Positions 17,801-26,614 of a stretch of DNA of 64,000 nt are shown here, one piece after another (within the stretch, counting starts at the first letter, position 1; the number at the start of each line of letters is the position of its first letter). A model generated the notes under the pieces. The model made no database searches. It had not been told where the DNA came from and saw nothing but the letters and a program-made list of their open reading frames with translations. Made by a program: the position numbers and the translations under genes. The stretch lies in NCBI RefSeq assembly GCF_014764365.1, contig NZ_CP061718.1, forward strand, positions 2,558,501-2,622,500, written 5' to 3'. This stretch comes from Roseococcus microcysteis. Lineage in GTDB: Bacteria; Pseudomonadota; Alphaproteobacteria; Acetobacterales; Acetobacteraceae.

Positions 17801-18161
17801 CGCCAACGGCGTGGCCGTGCCCCTGATGGCGACGGAACGCGCGGGCGAATACGTGGCCGGCATCCGCTTCAAGGCCTGGGACCCGCCCTCGGCCCTGCAC
17901 CCCACCATCCGCGCCCAGGGCCCGCTGGTGCTGGACGTGTATGACCGCTGGACGGGCCGCTCGCTGGGCGGGCTGACGCACCAGGTGGTGCACCCCGGCG
18001 GCGTCGCCTATGCGGATTTCCCGGTGAACGCGAACTCCGCCGAGGCGCGGCGCCGCGCGCGCTTCTACCCCATCGGTCACACCCCCGGCCTGATGGCCGA
18101 ACCCGTCGCCGCCCCCAGCCTGGAACACCCCTGCACGCTGGATTTGCGCGCCCATGCCTGA
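14853..18161 (+). CDS. Transglutaminase-DUF2126 fusion protein
   Basis: A 1102-residue protein. The N-terminal 290 residues form a bacterial transglutaminase-like domain: beta-sandwich region first, then catalytic GRGSCRDSAWL (C180), TDLHAWAEVYLPG (His) and the GWVGFDATSG aspartate. The rest is DUF2126, a glutamine synthetase-like COOH-NH2 ligase domain, with EPTFVAA near 335 and the metal/ATP motifs FSVTPDPGVIEVNIHPAHSW near 660 and GGGNHVVMGG near 710. Comparative genomics links such proteins with ATP-grasp/Alpha-E partners in peptide-like ligation and cleavage. The ATG follows a short leader and overlaps no neighbour; the next gene overlaps the last eight bases. Confidence 0.88.
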   Translation: MSIHAALTHRTTYRYDRPVMLGPQVIRLRPAPHARTPILSYSLKVEPKPHFINWQQDPQGNFQARVVFPGRVTHFDVTVDLVADMATINPFDFFLEPEAEHWPFAYDPVLDQELAPFRRAAAPGPRLKSLLADIPRERQRSVDLLLDLNRRVQERIAYIVRLEPGVWDPERTLEEGRGSCRDSAWLFVQAARHLGFAARFCSGYLIQLVADVKPLDGPEGPSADFTDLHAWAEVYLPGAGWVGFDATSGLLAGEGHIPLASTPEPASAAPISGGVEKAEVEFGFEMKVTRVRETPRVTKPYTPQQWQAIQQAGQRVDAALKRHDVRLTMGGEPTFVAATDREAAEWNTDALGPTKRAYAGRLLRRLAPLWAPGAVLHYGQGKQYPGEPLPRFALECIWRPDGEAVWRDAALLASDDDKDDATALDAIRFAKQLAERLQVDPALAVPAHEDIHYYLWKEARLPANVVAEDSKLADPLERARMRRLFTQGLAEPAGAVLPLRRVVRAGQRRWQSGRWFFREDTLFLTPGDAPMGLRLPLASLPWIDPKAAALEAESPPDPFAEKPPLPLRDQLRASVAREGRIEGFRPQPQPAPEVGMDDPAQVRTALCVEARGGMLHVFLPPLFAAEDWLELVAAIEDTSADARRKLFLEGYLPPSDDRLNHFSVTPDPGVIEVNIHPAHSWAEMTERTTQLYEEARQVGLATEKFMLDGRHVGTGGGNHVVMGGTTVADSPFLRRPDLLRSLVSFWHNHPSLSFLFSGLFIGPTSQHPRVDEARMDALREMEIAFRELDRAGPNPPPWMTDRLFRNLLADMTGNTHRTEFCIDKMYDPNHSGGRRGLVEFRAFEMPPHAEMSMAQMLLMRAALAAFWEKPYRRSLVRWGTALHDRFMLPEYAVADFKGALEELSQIGTPLDPSWFAPHIEFRFPKIGGTQVAGMEVELRHALEPWHVLGEEAAAGGTVRYVDSSAERVQARVTNWVPERFVLAANGVAVPLMATERAGEYVAGIRFKAWDPPSALHPTIRAQGPLVLDVYDRWTGRSLGGLTHQVVHPGGVAYADFPVNANSAEARRRARFYPIGHTPGLMAEPVAAPSLEHPCTLDLRAHA

Positions 18162-20616
18162 AACGCCCTGGCCCGCCGCCCTGTTCGAGGACGGGCCGGA
18201 TGAGATGGTCTCGGGCCAGGGCGAGATCCGCGCCCATTGGCGCGGGGTGGTGGGCGTCATCGGCAGCCTGGGCCGCCCCGCGGTGGCCGAGCGCGGCCAG
18301 CGCCTGACGCGCGCCATGCTGGAAGAAGGGGTGGCTTCCATCCTCCCCGGCGCGGCGGGCGGCGGCGCCTGGCGGCTCGACCCCGTGCCGCTGCCGCTGG
18401 AACCCCGCGAATTCGAGGCGCTGGCCGAGGGCATCGCCCAGCGCGCCCGGCTGCTGGATGCGGTGCTGGCCGACCTCTACGGCGCGCAGGAGACGCTGGC
18501 GGCCGGGCTGCTGCCCGCGCCGCTGGTCTTCGGCAGCCCCGCCTTCCTCCGCGCCGCGCGCCGGGGGATGAGCGCCCCGCACCGCCCGCTGCTGCACCTC
18601 TACGCCGTGGACCTGCTGCGCGGCGCGGACGGGCGCTGGGCGGTGCTGCAGGACCGCACGGGCACCGCCTCCGGCCTGGGGCAATTGCTGGAGAACCGGC
18701 GCCTGCTGGGCGCCGCCATGCCCGAGGCCATGCGGACCCTGCTGCCCCGCGCCATCACCCCCTTCTTCGACCTGTGGCAGGAGGCGCTGTCGCGCCTCGC
18801 GCCCCGCCACAAGCCGGACCCCGCGGTGGCCCTGCTCTCGCCCGGCACCAGCGACGCGCATTGGTTCGAGCATGTGGTGCTCTCGCGCGAGCTGGGCTGC
18901 GCCCTGGTCGAACCCGGCGACCTGACGGTGCGCGGCGGCGCGCTCTACCTCAAGACGCTGGTGGGTTTGCAGCCGGTGGATGTGGTGCTGAGCCGGCTGA
19001 ACGCCGCGGGCCTGGACCCGCTCGACCAGCCCGATTCCCACGCGGCGGCCGGCGTGCCGGGCATTCTGGACGCCGCCCGCCACGGCGCGCTGACGCTGCT
19101 GAACGCCCCCGGCGCGGCCCTGGCCGAGATGCCCGCTTTGCCCGCCTTCCTGCCCGCCCTCAGCGAACGCCTGCTGGGCGAGGAGTTGCGCCTGCCCTCC
19201 CTCCCCACCCATTGGCTGCGCGCGGACGCGGCCCCGCCGCCCCTGCCCCCCGGCCACGCCGCCTGGGCCTTCCGCCCCGCCGGTGATGGGCTGGCGCCCG
19301 AATCCTGGTCCCCCGCCCCCGGCACGCCCCAGGCCGCCATCGCCCTGCCGCCTTTGCCCGTGGCCCCGGCGCTGGAGGAGGGCAAGCTGAACCCCGTGCC
19401 CCTGGTGCTGCGGATGTTCGCCATCTCCGACGGGGTGAACTGGCAGGTGCTGCCGGGCGGCCTCGCCCGCCATGTCAGCCCCGGCACGCGGCTGACCGGC
19501 CGCCTGCCCGGCGCGGGCTGGTGCAAGGATGTCTGGGTGCCGGCCGACCCGGGCGAGGCCATCATCGGCCCCGCCGCGCAATCCGCCCCGCCGCTCGCCA
19601 TCCGACGCACCCCGGCGGCCATCCCCTCGCGCGTGGCGGACAACCTCTTCTGGCTGGGCCGCTATGTGGAGCGGCTGGACCGTGGCGCGCGGCTGCTGCG
19701 CGCCACCATCGCGCGGCTGCGGCGCGGCGGGCTGTCGCCGCGCGAATTGGCGGAACTCTCGGCGCTGACCCTCTGCCTGCGCGAGGCCGCGCTGGTGGAT
19801 GACGAGGCCCGCGTCTCCGCCGGCAGCCTGACGCCGCTGGCCGAGGCGCTGATGCGCGGCGCGCGGCCCGGCCTGCGCGACCTGCACCGCCGCATCGGCG
19901 GGCTGATCGAGGCGGTGCGCGACCGGCTGACGGCGGACATGCACGCCACCTTCACCCAGACCCTGCGCGCGGCGGAGGAGGCGCTGGCCACCCCCCTGCC
20001 GGACCTCCAGGATCTGGGCCGCGCGCTCATCCCCTCGCTGCGCTTCGCCAATGCGGTGGCCGGCGTGGCGGCCGAGAACATGGTGCGCGGCGGCGCGCGG
20101 CTCTTCCTGGAACTCGGGCGCCGCATGGAACGCGCCCAGGCCGTGGCGGGCGAGGTGGCGGTGGCGCTGGACGGCCCCCCCGCGCGCATCGAGGCCGGGC
20201 TGCGCCTGGTGCTGGAACTGTGTGATTCCGTCATCACCTACCGCAGCCGCTACCTCGGCGTGCTGCAACCCGCGCCCGCGCTGGACCTGGTGCTGGCCGA
20301 CGGCGCCAACCCGCGCGGCCTCGCCTTCCAGCTCCAGGCCATCGCGGACGCGTTGGGCGAGGTCTCGGCCGACCCGGAGGACCCCGGCGCGGCCGAGGCC
20401 GAACGCCTGCTCGCCATCGCGGAGGACATCACCCCCCGCCTGCTGGCCGCCCGCGACCAGGCGCAGGAGGCCGCGCTGCTGCCGCCGGAACTCCGCCAGA
20501 TCGCGCAGGACCTGGCCACGCTGTCCGACGTGGTCTCGCGCCGCTACTTCGCGCTGCTGCCGCCCGCCCGCGCGGTGGGGGTGGACATGGGTGAGGCGGC
20601 GGTGATCGAGGCCTGA
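18154..20616 (+). CDS. Circularly permuted ATP-grasp and Alpha-E fusion protein
   Basis: An 820-residue protein that starts eight bases inside the previous gene. Residues about 1-480 are the circularly permuted type 2 ATP-grasp domain (RLDPVPLPLEPREFEALAEG near the start, VLQDRTGTASGLGQLLENR near 165, then EHVVLSRELGCALVEPGDL). Residues about 490-810 are the Alpha-E helical domain, beginning SRVADNLFWLGRYVERLDRG, its signature. In other genomes the two are often separate genes, so this is a fusion. It probably makes an amide or peptide bond with ATP; the substrate is unknown. Confidence 0.9.
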   Translation: MPETPWPAALFEDGPDEMVSGQGEIRAHWRGVVGVIGSLGRPAVAERGQRLTRAMLEEGVASILPGAAGGGAWRLDPVPLPLEPREFEALAEGIAQRARLLDAVLADLYGAQETLAAGLLPAPLVFGSPAFLRAARRGMSAPHRPLLHLYAVDLLRGADGRWAVLQDRTGTASGLGQLLENRRLLGAAMPEAMRTLLPRAITPFFDLWQEALSRLAPRHKPDPAVALLSPGTSDAHWFEHVVLSRELGCALVEPGDLTVRGGALYLKTLVGLQPVDVVLSRLNAAGLDPLDQPDSHAAAGVPGILDAARHGALTLLNAPGAALAEMPALPAFLPALSERLLGEELRLPSLPTHWLRADAAPPPLPPGHAAWAFRPAGDGLAPESWSPAPGTPQAAIALPPLPVAPALEEGKLNPVPLVLRMFAISDGVNWQVLPGGLARHVSPGTRLTGRLPGAGWCKDVWVPADPGEAIIGPAAQSAPPLAIRRTPAAIPSRVADNLFWLGRYVERLDRGARLLRATIARLRRGGLSPRELAELSALTLCLREAALVDDEARVSAGSLTPLAEALMRGARPGLRDLHRRIGGLIEAVRDRLTADMHATFTQTLRAAEEALATPLPDLQDLGRALIPSLRFANAVAGVAAENMVRGGARLFLELGRRMERAQAVAGEVAVALDGPPARIEAGLRLVLELCDSVITYRSRYLGVLQPAPALDLVLADGANPRGLAFQLQAIADALGEVSADPEDPGAAEAERLLAIAEDITPRLLAARDQAQEAALLPPELRQIAQDLATLSDVVSRRYFALLPPARAVGVDMGEAAVIEA

Positions 20617-20649
20617 CGCCGGCCCCCAACCTGCGATAGGGTCCGGCGG

Positions 20650-21528
20650 ATGATCTACTCGTTGCGCCACCGCACGGCCTACACCTACGCCCAGCCGGTG
20701 GACCTGGCCGCGCACCTGCTGCACCTGAAGCCGCGCGCCCTGCCCGGCCAGAAGGTGATCTCGGCGCGGCTGACCTGCCTGCCCGCGCCCGACCACCACA
20801 CCGAGACGCACGACCATTTCGGCAATCCGGCCACGCGCCTCTTCCTGGCCGCCCCCCACACCAGCTTCGAGGTGGAGGCGGAGAGCCTGGTGGATGTCTG
20901 CTTCCCCCCACCGCCCCCGCCCGAGGCGACGCCGCCCTGGGAGACGGTCGCCGCCGCGGCCGAGGGCGTGGAGACCGCCGATTTCCTGCCGCCCACGCGG
21001 CTGATCCCGCCGCTGTCCGCCGCCACGGACTATGCACGCCCCTCCTTCCCGCCCGGCCGGGCGGTGCTGGCGGGGCTGCTCGACCTCAACGCCCGCATCC
21101 GGCGCGACTTCACCTTCCAGGCGGGTGTCACCAGCGTCACCACGCCCATCGCGGAGGTGATGCGCACGCGCCGCGGCGTCTGCCAGGACTTCACGCAGGT
21201 GATGCTGGCGGGGATGCGGGGCCTCGGCCTGCCGGGGCGATATGTGTCGGGCTACATCCGCACGCGGCCACCGCCGGGCCAGGCGCGGCGGCGCGGGGCC
21301 GACCAGAGCCATGCCTGGGTCTCGGCCTGGATAGGCGCGGGGCAGGGCTGGCTGGGGCTCGACCCCACCAACGGCATCGTGGTGCGGGACGAGCATGTGG
21401 TGCTCGCCTGGGGGCGCGACTTCGCCGATGTCTCGCCCCTGCGCGGCGTGCTGCTGGGCGGCGGCGAGCACCGCCTGACCGTCAGCGTGGACCTCGAATC
21501 GCTGGAGGATGCGTTGCCCGCGCGGTGA
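20650..21528 (+). CDS. Transglutaminase-like cysteine peptidase family protein
   Basis: A 292-residue protein with the N-terminal transglutaminase beta-sandwich (SLRHRTAYTYAQPV), then the catalytic core: RRGVCQDFTQVMLAGMRGLG (C178), DQSHAWVSAWI (His) and GWLGLDPTNG (Asp). It completes the three-gene set of transglutaminase-DUF2126, ATP-grasp/Alpha-E and transglutaminase found together in many proteobacteria. Such enzymes may hydrolyse or ligate isopeptide or peptide bonds made by the ATP-grasp partner. The gap of 33 bases after the previous stop is consistent with one operon. Confidence 0.87.
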   Translation: MIYSLRHRTAYTYAQPVDLAAHLLHLKPRALPGQKVISARLTCLPAPDHHTETHDHFGNPATRLFLAAPHTSFEVEAESLVDVCFPPPPPPEATPPWETVAAAAEGVETADFLPPTRLIPPLSAATDYARPSFPPGRAVLAGLLDLNARIRRDFTFQAGVTSVTTPIAEVMRTRRGVCQDFTQVMLAGMRGLGLPGRYVSGYIRTRPPPGQARRRGADQSHAWVSAWIGAGQGWLGLDPTNGIVVRDEHVVLAWGRDFADVSPLRGVLLGGGEHRLTVSVDLESLEDALPAR

Positions 21529-21918
21529 TCAGCGCGGCAGGCGCTGGAGGATGGCGCGCATCTGCGCGATCTCGCGCTCCTGCTCGCGGATCACGTCCTG
21601 GGCCAGGGCGCGCACCTCGGCGTCGCGCCCGTGTTCCAGCACGATGCGCGCCATGGCGATGGCCCCCTCATGGTGCGGGATCATGCCCGCCACGAAGTCG
21701 CGGTCAGCGTCGCCGGTGTAGGTGATGTCCATGGCCGCATGCATGCGGGCATTGGCTTCCATGAAGGCGCGCGTGGCGGCATTGGCGGGCGGGGCAGCGG
21801 CCTGGTGATGGGCGTGGCCGCCATGCCCGCCACCGCCTTGCGCCAGCACATAGCCGAGCACGCCGCCGGCGCCGACCAGCATCAGGGCGGCGAGAAGAAG
21901 GGGGATGGCGCGGCGCAT
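21529..21918 (-). CDS. DUF305 family exported protein
   Basis: A 129-residue protein with an N-terminal signal or anchor (residues 1-26) followed by a His/Gly-rich linker (HGGHAHHQ) and the DUF305 helical domain. The conserved motif is [20 protein letters not shown] near residue 75, with MHAAM before it and the ending QEREIAQMR. The ferritin-like DUF305 fold binds metals, often copper, through its Met and His residues. The start at 21918 was chosen because it begins a classic signal peptide. Its stop lies next to that of the transglutaminase gene (convergent, no gap). Confidence 0.85.
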   Translation of the reverse strand: MRRAIPLLLAALMLVGAGGVLGYVLAQGGGGHGGHAHHQAAAPPANAATRAFMEANARMHAAMDITYTGDADRDFVAGMIPHHEGAIAMARIVLEHGRDAEVRALAQDVIREQEREIAQMRAILQRLPR

Positions 21919-21988
21919 ATGAATTCTCCCGTGGCGGTGTTCGCCAAGGGTTGCGGCGTGCCCCTGTGGGAAGGTCAAGCGCGGTGTT

Positions 21989-22660
21989 TCAGCGGGCCTC
22001 CATGCCCGACAGGCCCTGCACCACATCGCCCACCGGCAGCACATCCGCGTATTTCACCGCCATGTCGTAGAGGTTCGCGAAATGCGGGCTTTCGTGCCGG
22101 TCGGCCACGCATTCCTCCGGCACCACCATGCGGTAGCCGCAGGACAAACCCTCCACCACCGTCGCCCGCACGCAGCCGGAGGTGGAACCGCCGGTGACGA
22201 TGACCGTGTCCACACCATGGAAGGTCAGCAGCGAACGCAGGTTCGTCTCGAAGAAGGCCGAGGCCATGCGCTTCTTGATGACGATGTCCTGGCCGGAGAT
22301 GTGCAGGCGCGGGTCGAACTGCGCGCGCGCTGAGCCTTCCTTGATGTTCTGCAGGCTGTCCGGCGTATTGGTGCGCGTGCCCCAGACGCCGCAATCCTCG
22401 CCGCTTTCGACATAGGCGACATAGGTCCAGACCACGGGGAAACGCTTCTCGCGGCACAGGGCGGCGAGGGTGTTGATGTGCTCGCACTGAAGCGGGTCGG
22501 TCTCATAGGCCGTGGCGGGGAAGGCGGCGACATCGGTGTAGGCGCGCTGCGGGTCCACGTTCACCAGGGCCGCGCGGCGCCCGAAGCCGAAGCGCGCGCG
22601 CGGCGGCGCCGATTTCAGCGCGGCGTAGAGCTGCCGCGCGGTCATGTCGCTTTCCTGCAT
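21989..22660 (-). CDS. Isochorismatase-family cysteine hydrolase
   Basis: A 223-residue hydrolase. The catalytic triad reads D ([11 protein letters not shown], near 40), K ([11 protein letters not shown], near 130) and C163 in [15 protein letters not shown], with the cis-peptide before the cysteine. The ATG at 22660 has a GGAG SD six to seven bases upstream and starts 11 bases after the upstream gene. It closest resembles N-carbamoylsarcosine amidase-like members. In an operon with a RutA-like enzyme it may play the part of RutB, hydrolysing a ureido or carbamoyl product. Substrate specificity is inferred from context. Confidence 0.85.
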   Translation of the reverse strand: MQESDMTARQLYAALKSAPPRARFGFGRRAALVNVDPQRAYTDVAAFPATAYETDPLQCEHINTLAALCREKRFPVVWTYVAYVESGEDCGVWGTRTNTPDSLQNIKEGSARAQFDPRLHISGQDIVIKKRMASAFFETNLRSLLTFHGVDTVIVTGGSTSGCVRATVVEGLSCGYRMVVPEECVADRHESPHFANLYDMAVKYADVLPVGDVVQGLSGMEAR

Positions 22661-22671
22661 CTGTGCTCCGT

Positions 22672-23826
22672 TCAGGCCGCGAGGAACTCGTTCCACTTCT
22701 CGGTGTAGTAGCCCATGTTGTCGGGCCGCGTGTTCCACACATAGACCTTGCGCGCGCGGTCCTCCAGCGAGCCGCCGTCACGGTCCACGCCGTCATAGAC
22801 CGCGCGCTTCGTCGCCTCGTCCAGATAGGGGCCATAGGTGTCGGTGGTGGAGAAGTAGCCGATCTCCGACTGCCGCGCGCCGGGGAAGCCCGCCATCCAG
22901 AAATTCAGCCATTCATAGGCGAGGTCCAGGTCCCGGCAGTTGGACGAAATCGCATAGCCCTGGCACCAGGCGCGATAGCCCTCCTTCGCCACCGCATAGC
23001 GCATCGGCACGCCGCGCCGCGCCACCTCCACCGCCACCGGCCACCAGGCATCCGCGATCCAGACCTCCTCCGAGGTCATGAGGTTCACCAGCTCCCCATA
23101 GGCACGCCACAGCGCGCGGAAATGCCCCTCGCGCTTCTTTTCCTTCAGGTAGGCGATGACGGTGTCCACCTCGGCATTGGTCAGGTTGGTGGGGTTGGTC
23201 GTGGCCGGCAGCAGGCCCAGCGCCTGCATGCCGAGTGCGGCGTCCAGCATGCCCAGCCAGTCAATGCCGAACAGCGCCACGCGGCCGCGATAGCGCGGGT
23301 TGAACAGCTCGCCCCAGGAGAGGGTGTTGTTCTCCGCCTGCACATGGCGCGAATTGTAGCCGATGCTGTCCATCTGGAAGAACATCGGCGCGAAGATGGT
23401 GCGCGTCTTTTCCGGGTTCAGCCACATCATCCGGCCGGGATTGGCGCCCAGGCCGAGCGGGCTGTCCGGCGTCGCTTGGCCTTCCGCGAAGAGCGGATGC
23501 AGCCGGTTCCAATGCGTCAGCCGCGTCACGTCAATGGGCTGCGTCAGCCCCTCGTCATGCGCGTATTTGGAGAAGGGCGCGTCCAGCGTGGCCAAATCCA
23601 CCTGCGCGGTGCGGATGCGGTCCGCACGCGCGAGGGTGGAGGCATTCACCCAGGGCCGCGGCGTCACATTCGTGCGGCGGACCCATTCGCGCAGGATGGG
23701 CTCACGGATGTCGAAGCTGGCGCCGGCCAAGCTGATGGTGCGGGCCTGCGCCATGGCCGTGGGCGGAAGGATGAGGGCCGGTGCGGCGACACCGGCGCCG
23801 AGCAGGGTGCGGCGGGAAATCGTCAT
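22672..23826 (-). CDS. ABC transporter solute-binding protein, polyamine type
   Basis: A 384-residue periplasmic binding protein of the PotD/PotF-like class. The N-terminus MTISRRTLLGAG has a twin-arginine pattern followed by a hydrophobic stretch ending AMAQA, so Tat export is likely. Typical segments are NTLSWGELFNPRYRGRVALFG and the later GYAISSNCRDLDLAYEWLNFWM. It delivers ligand to the two permeases downstream. The ligand is unlikely to be a polyamine here, given the pyrimidine-type enzymes in the operon. It lies between the hydrolase and permease genes. Confidence 0.88.
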   Translation of the reverse strand: MTISRRTLLGAGVAAPALILPPTAMAQARTISLAGASFDIREPILREWVRRTNVTPRPWVNASTLARADRIRTAQVDLATLDAPFSKYAHDEGLTQPIDVTRLTHWNRLHPLFAEGQATPDSPLGLGANPGRMMWLNPEKTRTIFAPMFFQMDSIGYNSRHVQAENNTLSWGELFNPRYRGRVALFGIDWLGMLDAALGMQALGLLPATTNPTNLTNAEVDTVIAYLKEKKREGHFRALWRAYGELVNLMTSEEVWIADAWWPVAVEVARRGVPMRYAVAKEGYRAWCQGYAISSNCRDLDLAYEWLNFWMAGFPGARQSEIGYFSTTDTYGPYLDEATKRAVYDGVDRDGGSLEDRARKVYVWNTRPDNMGYYTEKWNEFLAA

Positions 23827-23853
23827 GCTGCGTCAGTCCCCTTGGTTGGAGTG

Positions 23854-24678
23854 TCACGAACCGGGCCGCGCCGTCCGGCGCAGCGAAACCAGGATCAAGG
23901 TGCAAGCCAGGATCGCGACCAGGGAGAGCAGCGTGGTCGCGGTGCCGATGGCGTAGAGCTCCGGCGTGAGTTCCCGGTCGAGCTGCGCCATGACGGCCAG
24001 CGGCAGCGTCATGTCCGCGCCCGAGGTGAACATTGTCCGCGGAAACTCGTCATAGGAGAGGGTGAAGCCGAACAGCGCCGCGCCGATGACGCCCGGCAGC
24101 ACGATGGGCAGGGTGATGCGCCGGAAGGTGGTGAGGCGGTTGGCGCCAAGCGTGAGTGCGGCCTCCTCCAACCTGCTGTCGAAGCGGTTGAAGATGGCCA
24201 GCATCACCAGGAAGCCGAAGGGCAGCGTCCAGCTCACCTGCACGAAGAAGGCGGTGGTGTTCCAGGCGGGCTCGATGCCCAGCAGCCGGCCCATGATGGC
24301 CACGCCGAAGCCCACCAGCAGCCCCGGCGCCATGATGCCCAGCAGCAGCAGATAGAAGAACAGATTGTGCCCGCGAAACCGGCCGCGCATGGCCTGGGCC
24401 GAGGCCACCGCCAGCACGCAGGTCACGACCGAGCACGCCGCCGCCAGCATCACCGACCGGCCGAAGGGCGGCTTGAAGTCGTTCATGATGGAGGCCTCGA
24501 TCAGCTCCCGGTACCAGTGCAGCGAGACGCCGTTCATCGGGAAGGTCGTGCCCCCCGTCGGCCCGCTGAAGGAGAGCAGGCCCAGCGTGAACACCGGCAG
24601 CCATTGATAGAGCAGGAAGCCCACCGTCAGCGTGCCCAGCAGCCAGGTCATCAGGCGGGAACGGGTGCGCCAATGCAT
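23854..24678 (-). CDS. ABC transporter permease, PotC type
   Basis: A 274-residue inner-membrane permease with about six spans and the EAA loop LEEAALTLGANRLTTFRRITLPIVLPG split here as EEAALTLGAN near residue 185 and the following ITLPIVLPG, where it meets the ATPase. The start at 24678 gives MHWRTRSRLMTWLLG and is two bases after the PotB-like gene stop. It forms the channel with the neighbouring permease. Permease order and type are the same as in spermidine/putrescine importers. Confidence 0.88.
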   Translation of the reverse strand: MHWRTRSRLMTWLLGTLTVGFLLYQWLPVFTLGLLSFSGPTGGTTFPMNGVSLHWYRELIEASIMNDFKPPFGRSVMLAAACSVVTCVLAVASAQAMRGRFRGHNLFFYLLLLGIMAPGLLVGFGVAIMGRLLGIEPAWNTTAFFVQVSWTLPFGFLVMLAIFNRFDSRLEEAALTLGANRLTTFRRITLPIVLPGVIGAALFGFTLSYDEFPRTMFTSGADMTLPLAVMAQLDRELTPELYAIGTATTLLSLVAILACTLILVSLRRTARPGS

Positions 24679-24680
24679 CG

Positions 24681-25544
24681 TCACGTCCCCAGCTTGCGGA
24701 TGTCCACGACGCGCATGGCGATGAAGGTGCCGACCAGCATGCAGGCCATCAGCACCACCGAGACCACGGCGGCGGCGCGCAGCTGCGCGCCCTCGTAGAA
24801 GTTCAGGATGAGGTTGGGCAGCAGCGCGATCTTGTTGCCGCCGATCCATTGCACGGTCGCGAAATCCGCCATCACGGAGAGGAACACCAGCACCTGCCCG
24901 ATGACGACGCCGGGCAGCGTCAGCGGGAAGATGACGCGGCGGAACACCACGCCGGGCGGCGCCTTCAGCGTCATCGCCGCCTCGCGCAGCGAGGGCGGGA
25001 TCTGCGCCAGCATGTAGACCACGGGCCCCGACGCCATCAGCGTGTAGAGCGACACCTGCGCCATCGAGATACCGGTCCGCGAGTAGAGAAAAATCTCGAT
25101 GGGCCGTTCGGTGATGCCGAGCCCCATCAGCGCCTGGTTGATGACGCCGTTCACGCCCAGGAAAGGCACCCAGGCGATGGCGCGGATCAGCGCGCTGGTC
25201 CAGAACGGAATGATGAAGGCCAGGAACAGCGCCGTGCGCCAGGCGCGGCTCTGCACCTTCATCACCAGGAAATAGGCGATGCCGTAGCCCAGCACGCCCG
25301 TGATCGCCATCAGCATCAGCGTGTGCAGGAAGGTGTTCGCGATCAGCCCGCGATAGGAGGCATTGGCGAAGAAGCGTTCGTAGTTGGCGAAGGTGATGGG
25401 GTTGCCCGGCCCGAACGCCGTGCCGCCCCAGAGCGACACCCACAGAATCAGCACGGCCGGCATCACCACCGCGCCGAACATCCACAAGCCGGCCGGCAGC
25501 GCCAGCAGATAGGCGGGGAGCGAACGTGGTCGGATCGTGCTCAT
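24681..25544 (-). CDS. ABC transporter permease, PotB type
   Basis: A 287-residue permease with an N-terminal span after MSTIRPRSLPAYLLALP and about six spans in all. The EAA motif is LREAAMTLKAPPGVVFRRV near 190, followed by PLTLPGVVIG. The ATG at 25544 overlaps the stop of the ATPase gene by four bases, which fixes the start. An upstream in-frame ATG would add 62 arginine-rich residues that come from the other frame of the ATPase gene and was rejected. Confidence 0.88.
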   Translation of the reverse strand: MSTIRPRSLPAYLLALPAGLWMFGAVVMPAVLILWVSLWGGTAFGPGNPITFANYERFFANASYRGLIANTFLHTLMLMAITGVLGYGIAYFLVMKVQSRAWRTALFLAFIIPFWTSALIRAIAWVPFLGVNGVINQALMGLGITERPIEIFLYSRTGISMAQVSLYTLMASGPVVYMLAQIPPSLREAAMTLKAPPGVVFRRVIFPLTLPGVVIGQVLVFLSVMADFATVQWIGGNKIALLPNLILNFYEGAQLRAAAVVSVVLMACMLVGTFIAMRVVDIRKLGT

Positions 25545-26614
25545 CCGTGCAGCACGCCGGCTTCGGTGGGCCAGCCGATTTCGGCGGCGCCGTCGGGCAT
25601 GGAGAAGGCGGGTTCGGCGCCGAACTGGTCCAGCTTCATCACCTCGCCATCGGGCCGTTCCAGGATGTAGCGGCGGACGGAGCCGAAATACTCCACCGTG
25701 CGGCAGGCGGTGGGCAGGCGGTTGGGCCAATCGCCGGGCGGGGCCGGCCGCAGCCGTTCCGCGCGCACCGAGAAGGACGCCGCCTGCCCCGGTTGCGGCG
25801 ACAGCCCGCGCAGCGGCACCACGAAGCGGCCGGCGGCGGTGCCGATCGCGGCCTCCTCGCCGCGCACATCCTCCACCTTCCCGTGGAAGACGTTGTTGCC
25901 CTGCACGAAGCCCGCCACGAAGGGCGTGCGCGGGCGCTGGAGAATCTCCTCCGGCGTGCCCTGCTGCTCGATCTTCGCGTGGTTCATCACCACCACCAGG
26001 TCACCCAGCGAGAAGGCCTCGTTCTGGTCATGCGTGACCCAGATGAAGGAGATGCCGGTGCGCCGTTGCAGCGTCTTCAGCTCGATCATCACCGTCTCGC
26101 GCAGCGAGTAGTCCAGCGCGCCGATGGGCTCGTCCAGCAGCAGCAGCCGCGGCTCGGTGATCATGGCGCGCGCGAGTGCGACACGCTGCCGCTGCCCGCC
26201 CGAGAGGCTGCCGGGCTTGCGGTTCGCGAAGCGGTCAATCTCGAAGGCCTTCAGCACCTCGGCCACGCGCTTGTCGCGCTTCAGCGCCGGCCATTTGCGC
26301 ATCTCCAGGCCGAAGCCGACCTGCTTCTCCACCGTCATGTGCGGGAAGAGCGCGAAATCCTGGAACATCATCGCGATGTCGCGTTCCCAGGGCGGGTCAT
26401 TCGTGACGTTCTTGCCGCCGATGAGGATGTCGCCCTCATCGGGCTCCTCCAACCCGGCCACGCAGCGCAGCGTGGTGGTCTTGCCGCAGCCCGAGGGGCC
26501 GAGCAGGCAGACGAACTGCCCCTTGCCGACGCGCAGCGAGACATCATCCACCGCGGTGAAGCCGCCATATTTTTTCCGGAGCGCGACGATCTCCAGATCG
26601 TGCACCACCTTCAC
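25541..26614 (-). CDS. ABC transporter ATP-binding protein, PotA type
   Basis: A 357-residue ATPase. Motifs in order: Walker A GPSGCGKTT (near 38), Q loop FQDFALFPHMT, signature LSGGQRQRVALARAM (near 135), Walker B LLLLDEPIGALD and the H loop WVTHDQNEA. The C-terminal 110 residues form a TOBE-like regulatory domain. The GTG at 26614 was chosen because it overlaps the stop of the RutA-like gene as GTGA, though an ATG ten codons upstream is possible. It powers the importer encoded by the next three genes. Confidence 0.9.
   Translation of the reverse strand: MKVVHDLEIVALRKKYGGFTAVDDVSLRVGKGQFVCLLGPSGCGKTTTLRCVAGLEEPDEGDILIGGKNVTNDPPWERDIAMMFQDFALFPHMTVEKQVGFGLEMRKWPALKRDKRVAEVLKAFEIDRFANRKPGSLSGGQRQRVALARAMITEPRLLLLDEPIGALDYSLRETVMIELKTLQRRTGISFIWVTHDQNEAFSLGDLVVVMNHAKIEQQGTPEEILQRPRTPFVAGFVQGNNVFHGKVEDVRGEEAAIGTAAGRFVVPLRGLSPQPGQAASFSVRAERLRPAPPGDWPNRLPTACRTVEYFGSVRRYILERPDGEVMKLDQFGAEPAFSMPDGAAEIGWPTEAGVLHG

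Noticed and set aside
14835-18434. A 1199-codon open frame on the minus strand opposite the transglutaminase-DUF2126 gene
   Set aside because: It is rich in His, Arg, Gln and Gly, has no domain, and mirrors a strong plus-strand gene. Long antisense frames are expected at this GC content.
17869-21471. A 1200-codon minus-strand frame opposite the ATP-grasp gene
   Set aside because: It crosses the boundary of three well supported genes and has no recognisable motif.
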